36,441 bases of DNA from UBA2144 sp964506185 (GTDB lineage: Bacteria > Patescibacteriota > Gracilibacteria > Peribacterales > Peribacteraceae), in the NCBI GenBank assembly GCA_964506185.1, contig CAZDKL010000014.1:1-36441 (forward strand), written 5' to 3'. Below are positions 32,137 to 36,441 of this stretch, one piece after another. The notes under the pieces are model-generated. The model ran no database searches and was not told where the DNA came from. It was given only the letters and a program-made list of their open reading frames with translations. Each line of letters starts with the position of its first letter. Positions within the stretch are counted from its first letter, which is position 1. The translations under genes were made by a program, and so were the position numbers.

Positions 32137-32944
32137 AAGGACTCTTGATTCCCCTGATTTTGCAATCAGAAACCTGCGTATATCTTTGCGTAGTCTTAAT
32201 ATTGTGATGCCCAAGAAGTTCCTGTACATAACGCATATCTACACCATCTTCCAATAAATGAGTCGCAAAACTATGTCTAAGAGAATGAAATGTGGCTGGC
32301 TTCTTAACTAAAGAATTTATTAAAGCTTTGCCAAAAATCATCTGCGCAGTTCTCGGAGATAATCTACCTCCTCGCTCGCTCACAAAAACAAACTCATATT
32401 TCTCTTTGTCTGCAATAAGCTCCGCTAATTCACCAACAATACTCTCTGGAATTAAAGTTAACCGATCCTTTTGTCCTTTTGATTTCTTTATGTGGATAGT
32501 AAGCGAATCCAGATCTAAATCTCCAATCTTTAAATTTACAGCTTCACTTACACGTAAGCCCGCACCGTAGGCAAGTGTGATCAGTAATTTATGTTTCTTG
32601 TTTTCTATGCAAGAAAGAATTCTTTGAACTTCATTCCTCGATAAAACAACGGGTAAACTGTGATTTTCTTTTGCTGGTTTTATATTTATAATTTTTCCAG
32701 ATTTTAATACTTCTTTATAAAAATACTTTATTGTGCTTAATGCCAAATTTCTTGAAGAAGCACTTAACCCTTTTCTCTGCTTTTCGAGCAAATACTTCTT
32801 TATGCATTCCTCATCAACTACATCTAAGCTTTCCTTCTTCCAATCAATAAATGATTTTAAATTATTTGTATAGCTACTGATTGTTCTTGGGCTAAATCCC
32901 CTTAACCTAAGCTCTTGTGCCATCATCTCTAGATAATCGGGCAT
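32120..32944 (-). CDS. tyrosine recombinase of the Xer type
   Basis: This 274-residue protein has an N-terminal SAM-like core-binding domain (LRLRGFSPRTISSYTNNLKSFIDW) and a catalytic domain with R131 (AGLRVSE), H220-S-L-R223-H (FHSLRHSFATHLL), H246 (LLGHHN) and nucleophile Y255 (TTQRYTQV). All catalytic residues are present. The tail RGIKSP is shared with Xer and integron integrases, but the extra segment specific to IntI is missing, so it is called Xer-like. A promoter and multiple TTCGTATAA sites, including a dif-like site, lie just upstream. The 3' end overlaps the amidase gene. It may resolve chromosome dimers, or move the module next to it. Confidence 0.93.
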   Translation of the reverse strand: MPDYLEMMAQELRLRGFSPRTISSYTNNLKSFIDWKKESLDVVDEECIKKYLLEKQRKGLSASSRNLALSTIKYFYKEVLKSGKIINIKPAKENHSLPVVLSRNEVQRILSCIENKKHKLLITLAYGAGLRVSEAVNLKIGDLDLDSLTIHIKKSKGQKDRLTLIPESIVGELAELIADKEKYEFVFVSERGGRLSPRTAQMIFGKALINSLVKKPATFHSLRHSFATHLLEDGVDMRYVQELLGHHNIKTTQRYTQVSDCKIRGIKSPFTATS

Positions 32945-32952
32945 AGTGGACT

Positions 32953-32980
32953 ACTGTACACCTTTCTTATGATTTTTCAA
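32953..32980 (-). promoter_or_regulatory. promoter for the recombinase
   Basis: On the minus strand TTGAAA (32980-32975), a 16-nt spacer and TACAGT (32958-32953). The ATG at 32944 is 8 nt downstream of the -10 box. Confidence 0.55.
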
Positions 32981-32990
32981 GCCGCAATAG

Positions 32991-33025
32991 TTCGTATAAC
33001 AATCCGATTTGGTCTGTTATACGTA
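32991..33025. promoter_or_regulatory. dyad of recombinase-like half sites
   Basis: CGTATAAC (32993-33000) and GTTATACG (33016-33023) are perfect inverted half sites 15 nt apart. The half site is the same as the left arm of the dif-like site at 33030. They lie upstream of the recombinase promoter and could be accessory or autoregulatory binding sites. Confidence 0.55.
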
Positions 33026-33029
33026 AAAC

Positions 33030-33058
33030 ATTTCGTATAAGGGGGAGTTATAGGAAAT
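33030..33058. promoter_or_regulatory. dif-like core recombination site
   Basis: Two 11-bp arms, ATTTCGTATAA (33030-33040) and TTATAGGAAAT (33048-33058), are inverted repeats with one mismatch, separated by a 7-bp centre GGGGGAG. Arms of 11 bp with a 6-8 bp centre are the format of Xer sites such as dif. It lies 86 bp from the recombinase start. Confidence 0.65.
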
Positions 33059-33131
33059 ACAGCTTTTCCCTCCTCCTGCGGGAGACTACGCTTTTGTTTT
33101 CGTGGGTTTTTTTATGTTTTCTTTTTCGCCG
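33030..33131. repeat. left inverted repeat of the 3.3-kb module
   Basis: Three perfect blocks (TACAGCTTTTCCC 33058-33070, GCTTTTGTTTTCGTG 33090-33104, GTTTTCTTTTTCGCCG 33116-33131) recur in inverted orientation at 36196-36267 in the same order with nearly identical spacing. The outer part includes the dif-like site. The rest of this intergenic stretch up to 33197 is T-rich with no gene. Confidence 0.9.
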
Positions 33132-33197
33132 TCCCCCCTTTGTTTTGTTTGTGATGTCTTGTATTTGTTTTGAAAGCCAAAACCTTACTTGTGTTTT

Positions 33198-34862
33198 TTA
33201 GGCTGCAACATTCGCCGATTCCATTTGGGAGATATAATATCTAAATGTCCTCCCGTTCAAATCTACTTTGTGATCGCTATGGCAGAAATATAGAACATCA
33301 AGTGTATGTAGTTCGTTGAGTAACTCTATAATCTTCTCTATCATTTTTGGAATAGATTGCAAAAGTTCATCCTTTGCAACGCCAACTCTTTTTGCGGCGT
33401 TTTGCATTGCTGTTCTCACATCAGCTACAACGGTTTGTGTACTTCTGCTTTTTGGAAGTATGGATACAGCAAATTCCAGATCATCAACTGGTTCGCAGAT
33501 GGCCCTCGCGCCCATTAGCATTTCATGGGCTTCGAAGAAGTCGCATACTAATTCTCCTACGCGATTGATTGTATCTCCATCCAAATTTGTATTATGCACT
33601 CGCGCTCTTATATCATCCGAGGCATCGGTACCACTTCCATAAGAAATGAGTGTAGTTCCTTGGTATTCAGGAGTATCTCCTGAATATAGATTAAATTCAC
33701 GTACACCAAACTGATCAGGAAGTAATTCATGTTCTTCCTCTTCCCCAGCACGAGCATAAGGAATGGTTCCCCCGGGCAGAGGATCACTTGTTGCCGCAAC
33801 ATATCGTTGGTCAAAATTCAGCTTTGCCGATTCTGAATTTTCATCTTGGGTGGGCAGCTCTGTTAAATTCGCATCTTCAACGGATTCTGTCGTGGCTTCT
33901 CCTAGCACCTCATGCATGTTCTTTTCCACCATATCTTTGACTGCTTCTAAACCGGGATTTTCAGGAGAGAGCCTTATTATTTCTTCAGCAAGAGCATCTC
34001 GTACATCATCGATTGCAGAACTTGCAGCTGTGTATGTTTCATGCGATTGCAATCCAACAATCGTTTGGAAGCATGTCTTGAGACTTGGCCTCTTTACGCC
34101 TCTCATTGCTTTTGCATATTCCCTTCTATACGCCTTTCTATTTGCATCCAATGATTGTGTTAGTTTTGCAAAAACACTTTCTCCATCTTCTACTCTAGTA
34201 AGAGTGTCTGGCTCGTCTCTCAACATGAACGCATCCGGGTGGCAAGTACGTTCACCCGCTCGTGCAAGAAGCCTCTTGAAATCAGATTCCGTTTTTAGCG
34301 GCTCCAATAAGTCTAATGCACTTTCAAAAAACTGGTCTTGTTTACTGCGAGGCGTGAAGCCAAATGGAGAGTGTGCAATCTCTGGAATCGCCTCAATCAG
34401 CATACCAATGCTCGAATTCAACACTTGTTTTACTAACTCCGAATCAGCTTTTTCTCCCGAAATGAGCTCTCTTAGTGTTTGTGGATTTCTTATGACCAGC
34501 CTTCTGTACAAATGATCAATCGCTTCTCCTAAGATTTCCATGTCGTCTTTGCTTGCAAACATATTTCCATAATCACCATCTGGACCATAATCGTATCCAA
34601 TGGTTACAGTGCCATCTCTGCTGATTTCTAACCTTCCTGTGTCTCGATTGCTTGCACCCATTCTCTTTGCTTCGAGTCTAGCAAGCTTTAGGAATATGTG
34701 CCTTTGCATTCCTTCCAGATGCATTAGTCCGGAAATACGAGCGATTGCATCAGATGCCCTTCTTCTTTTTATTTCTTCCATCGATTTTTGCATAAGCCTT
34801 TCTGCTTCTTTATAGCTATCTTCGTAATTGTCGCCAGTATTAGCATCGTTGTGTTCACTCAT
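33198..34862 (-). CDS. hypothetical protein of the right-end module (554 aa)
   Basis: I do not recognise this protein. It has no signal peptide or membrane segment. The N-terminal 60 residues are helical and charged (YKEAERLMQKSMEEIKRRRASDAIARISG). Residues 60-330 look like an all-helical domain. About 340-395 is acidic and low-complexity (EDANLTELPTQDENSE), and the C-terminal 160 residues form a mixed domain (VREFNLYSGDTPEYQGTTLISYGSG ... DVLYFCHSDHKVDLNGRTFRYYIS). It starts 38 nt after the stop of the 108-aa gene, in one direction, so the two form an operon. It lies between the module's inverted repeats. Confidence 0.75.
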   Translation of the reverse strand: MSEHNDANTGDNYEDSYKEAERLMQKSMEEIKRRRASDAIARISGLMHLEGMQRHIFLKLARLEAKRMGASNRDTGRLEISRDGTVTIGYDYGPDGDYGNMFASKDDMEILGEAIDHLYRRLVIRNPQTLRELISGEKADSELVKQVLNSSIGMLIEAIPEIAHSPFGFTPRSKQDQFFESALDLLEPLKTESDFKRLLARAGERTCHPDAFMLRDEPDTLTRVEDGESVFAKLTQSLDANRKAYRREYAKAMRGVKRPSLKTCFQTIVGLQSHETYTAASSAIDDVRDALAEEIIRLSPENPGLEAVKDMVEKNMHEVLGEATTESVEDANLTELPTQDENSESAKLNFDQRYVAATSDPLPGGTIPYARAGEEEEHELLPDQFGVREFNLYSGDTPEYQGTTLISYGSGTDASDDIRARVHNTNLDGDTINRVGELVCDFFEAHEMLMGARAICEPVDDLEFAVSILPKSRSTQTVVADVRTAMQNAAKRVGVAKDELLQSIPKMIEKIIELLNELHTLDVLYFCHSDHKVDLNGRTFRYYISQMESANVAA

Positions 34863-34900
34863 GGTTATCTAAATGAATTTGGTACTACACATACTGTCTA

Positions 34901-35227
34901 TCAAGTTTCAAGAATGCCCTTCACTTCATCGTGCAGAGTCGCGTATTCATCAAAAGGTGCTAATTGCATAAGTAGTAAATCCAATTTTTCTCTCGAAAGA
35001 AGCCTTAAAACATCCAGTCGATCACTCCTTTGTTTAAGCATGCGAAACCGCGCATCCATAATACTAGATGTTTCAGATGCATCTGGATCACGAATTGTTG
35101 CAAAAATTGCTTCGTCGGGTGACAGATCATCTTCTTCGACTCTTCTTTGAACATCATCAGCAATGTAGTCTCCTCCTTCGAGAGCTTGTTCAATTAGTTC
35201 GGCCATTTTTTCCGCTGTGAATGCCAT
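34901..35227 (-). CDS. small acidic hypothetical protein of the right-end module (108 aa)
   Basis: The product is acidic and helical (MAFTAEKMAELIEQALEGGDYIADDVQRRVEEDDLSPDEAIFATIRDPD), with a second helical half (RFRMLKQRSDRLDVLRLLSREKLDLLLMQL). No family is recognised. It is the first gene of the leftward operon with the 554-aa gene. It diverges from the TrmB regulator across 154 bp of AT-rich DNA that carries two dyads, so it is a candidate target of that regulator. Confidence 0.7.
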   Translation of the reverse strand: MAFTAEKMAELIEQALEGGDYIADDVQRRVEEDDLSPDEAIFATIRDPDASETSSIMDARFRMLKQRSDRLDVLRLLSREKLDLLLMQLAPFDEYATLHDEVKGILET

Positions 35228-35269
35228 AGATATGGGGGGTAAAAAAATTGAAAGGCTAAGTATTGTGGT

Positions 35270-35285
35270 ATAATAATGTTATTAT
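35270..35285. promoter_or_regulatory. palindrome in the divergent promoter region
   Basis: ATAATAA, TG, TTATTAT is a perfect 7-bp-arm palindrome, 43 bp upstream of the 34901-35227 gene. It could be an operator for the leftward operon. Confidence 0.45.
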
Positions 35286-35343
35286 GTCAATAACTTCTAT
35301 TCATAAATACAACCAAATCTGCCAATCAATGGTAAATATTATG

Positions 35344-35377
35344 TATAATATATGGTGTTACTACTATAACAACATAT
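35344..35377 (+). promoter_or_regulatory. TrmB promoter with overlapping operator dyad
   Basis: TATAAT (35344-35349) is directly followed by a dyad: ATATGGTGTTA (35350-35360), a 6-nt spacer and TAACAACATAT (35367-35377). The arms differ at one position. The ATG follows 4 nt later. An operator placed between the -10 box and the start codon is typical of autorepression. Confidence 0.6.
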
Positions 35378-35381
35378 CATT

Positions 35382-36161
35382 ATGCATACCTTTTTCAGTC
35401 AGCTTGGCCTCACGAAGAACGAGGAGGAGATCTACCTTTTTCTTCTGGAATACGGTGCTTCCATTGCCAGTACTACTGCCAAGCGGCTCAATCTGAAACG
35501 TGTCACCGCCTATGCATCGCTTCGCTCTCTTAAAAAGAAGATGCTCGTTACGACATATGAGAAGAACGGCGTCACGTACTTTGAGGCAGCCAGTCCAGAA
35601 GAAATCGTGCATTTTTGCAAGGAACGAGTTGCTGTTGAAACTAATTTGGAAAAGGAGGCGGAAGATTTGCTTCCTGAACTCAGGAGGATTCAGGACAAAC
35701 AGAGCAAACCTGTGCTCGAAGTAAAAGGAGAACTAAAGTACTACCAGGGAATTGATGCAGTGAATTCGCTGGTGCGTGAGACTTTGGAAGAAGATGAGCC
35801 AGAGCAGTTGTGTTTTGGATTGAACAAGTATCACGTTGAACATGCAGGAGATGAATGGAAATCATATACGCAGAAGCGGGTTGATAAGGGAATGCGCGTA
35901 CGCAGCATTCAACCGGATATTCCAGCAGCGAAGAAGTATAAGGAGCGCGATGAAGCCGAATTGCGAAAAACATTCCTCATCCCACATAAGCAGTTCCCAG
36001 CTGAGTGTGAACTTAATATCATCGGCGACATGATTGCTCTTTTCGTTACACACGGTGATAAACCTGCTGGAATGAAGATTTATCATAAAGACATGGCACG
36101 AGTTCTCAGAAGCTTGTTTGAGCTTGCATGTGTAAGCGCACGAACATTTGAAAATGGATGA
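35382..36161 (+). CDS. TrmB-family transcriptional regulator
   Basis: The 259-residue protein starts with the TrmB winged helix: FFSQLGLTKNEEEIYLFLLEYGASIASTTAKRLNLKRVTAYASLRSLKKKMLVTTYEKNGVTYFEAASPEEI. A coiled stretch (about 85-105) follows, then a C-terminal PLD-like effector domain (YYQGIDAVNSLVRETLEEDEPEQLCFG ... ECELNIIGDMIALFVTHGDKPAGMKIYHKDMARVLRSLFELA). TrmB proteins are sugar-responsive regulators in archaea, and similar genes occur in Peregrinibacteria-like genomes. The ligand here is unknown. A dyad between its -10 box and start codon suggests autoregulation. It is transcribed away from the 108-aa and 554-aa genes, its probable targets. Confidence 0.88.
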   Translation: MHTFFSQLGLTKNEEEIYLFLLEYGASIASTTAKRLNLKRVTAYASLRSLKKKMLVTTYEKNGVTYFEAASPEEIVHFCKERVAVETNLEKEAEDLLPELRRIQDKQSKPVLEVKGELKYYQGIDAVNSLVRETLEEDEPEQLCFGLNKYHVEHAGDEWKSYTQKRVDKGMRVRSIQPDIPAAKKYKERDEAELRKTFLIPHKQFPAECELNIIGDMIALFVTHGDKPAGMKIYHKDMARVLRSLFELACVSARTFENG

Positions 36162-36195
36162 TGTTTGTTTTTTGTTTGTGTTGTTCTCCCCACCC

Positions 36196-36294
36196 CGGCG
36201 AAAAAGAAAACGATTAAGGTGCACGAAAACAAAAGCTACGCTCCCTTGGAAGTCGGGAAAAGCTGTACATCCTATAACAGCCCTTACGCGGCTC
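36196..36294. repeat. right inverted repeat of the 3.3-kb module
   Basis: This is the inverted partner of 33030-33131: CGGCGAAAAAGAAAAC (36196-36211), CACGAAAACAAAAGC (36222-36236), GGGAAAAGCTGTA (36255-36267) and TCCTATAA (36270-36277). The outer arm of the dif-like site is not conserved here. It begins 35 nt after the TrmB stop. Confidence 0.9.
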
Positions 36295-36441
36295 GTCGCG
36301 CCTCTTTTTTGAATTTTTTAGATTTCGGAAGTCGGCGCTCCTCGACCCATATTTGGCAGGTGTGCGCTGCCCGCCTCCGCTTCGCTACGGCGGTCATCGC
36401 GATATTTTACACCTGCCAAACATCGCGTAAGGGCAAACGTT
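36278..36441. repeat. large nested palindrome at window end (attC-like geometry)
   Basis: Outer arms GCCCTTACGCG (36280-36290) and CGCGTAAGGGC (36424-36434) and inner arms TTTGGCAGGTGT (36352-36363) and ACACCTGCCAAA (36409-36420) are all perfect. Between the inner arms is CCGCC/GGCGG. AAC precedes the left arm and GTT follows the right arm at the window edge. No gene was seen in this stretch. Confidence 0.8.

Noticed and set aside
32120..32944. Integron integrase (IntI)
   Set aside because: The tail resembles IntI, but the IntI-specific insert before the HxxR box is missing; it is Xer-like.
32991..33025. loxP-like site
   Set aside because: TTCGTATA also occurs in loxP arms, but the spacer is 15 nt and the rest differs, so the likeness is a short chance match.
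33763..34515. 250-codon open frame antisense to the 554-aa gene
   Set aside because: No start signal or family motif; the minus-strand frame is longer, has coding character and sits in an operon.
1..36441. tRNA, rRNA or other structured RNA genes
   Set aside because: I looked in the intergenic regions for cloverleaf or known riboswitch cores and saw none; the structured parts are repeat hairpins.
1..36441. Alternative genetic code (UGA as glycine)
   Set aside because: UGA serves as a normal stop, for example at the end of dedA, and conserved genes run full length with the standard code.

Overview
The window looks like a chromosomal segment of a Patescibacteria (CPR) bacterium, most plausibly near the Peregrinibacteria/Peribacteria. 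This is inferred from gene content (TrmB-type regulator, Jag and HU next to each other, a single Xer-type recombinase, small secreted proteins of unknown family) and from compact gene spacing at moderate GC. UGA is used as a stop (for example at 16464-16466), so the recoded Gracilibacteria/Absconditabacteria are unlikely. No rRNA or tRNA gene was recognised. A 100-base run of N at 21735-21834 is an assembly gap inside a tandem repeat.

Layout. 1-5.9 kb: a 5'-truncated GT-C-like membrane protein, a hypothetical gene, topA, HU and jag. 5.9-9.4 kb: a two-gene operon encoding a small helical protein and a 1036-residue coiled-coil protein with a C-terminal HELLH metallopeptidase motif. 9.4-12.6 kb: an ArsR-type regulator, dnaJ, then two exported proteins (calcium-binding TSP3 repeats; an LAPTG sorting-signal protein). 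12.7-19.5 kb: a possible leader peptide, recJ, a four-helix-bundle protein, a small XRE regulator, uppP, dedA, hsp20, galU and small genes. 19.5-22.3 kb: uvrB, then a REP-hairpin tandem array beside a RAYT-type Y1 transposase. 22.4-26 kb: a branched-chain amino-acid ABC transporter with one ATPase. 26.1-32.1 kb: a GC-rich orphan gene with a Shine-Dalgarno site, serS, a GT4 glycosyltransferase, and an amidase-SpoIID fusion. 32.1-36.4 kb: a tyrosine recombinase beside a dif-like site, then a 3.3-kb module (two unknown genes and a TrmB regulator) bounded by about 100-bp inverted repeats and followed by a large nested palindrome.

Three features run through the window. First, at least eight genes have a -10 hexamer ending only 6-9 nt before the start codon, which suggests mostly leaderless mRNAs. 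Second, intergenic spaces carry many unrelated families of 7-8-mer iterations folded into inverted arms, often containing the stop codon of the neighbouring gene and sometimes lying in frame inside genes. Third, three of these elements share end sequences, and two of them fold into the same predicted four-arm structure. The most promising candidates for an undescribed system are the stop-codon-embedding hairpin elements (possibly linked to the RAYT) and the recombinase/dif-like/inverted-repeat module at the right end.

Functionally the genes cover DNA topology and repair (topA, HU, recJ, uvrB), protein quality control (dnaJ, hsp20), envelope building and remodelling (uppP, galU, GT4, GT-C protein, amidase-SpoIID), surface proteins and amino-acid import. 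All calls come from reading the sequence and known family motifs; no database search was run.
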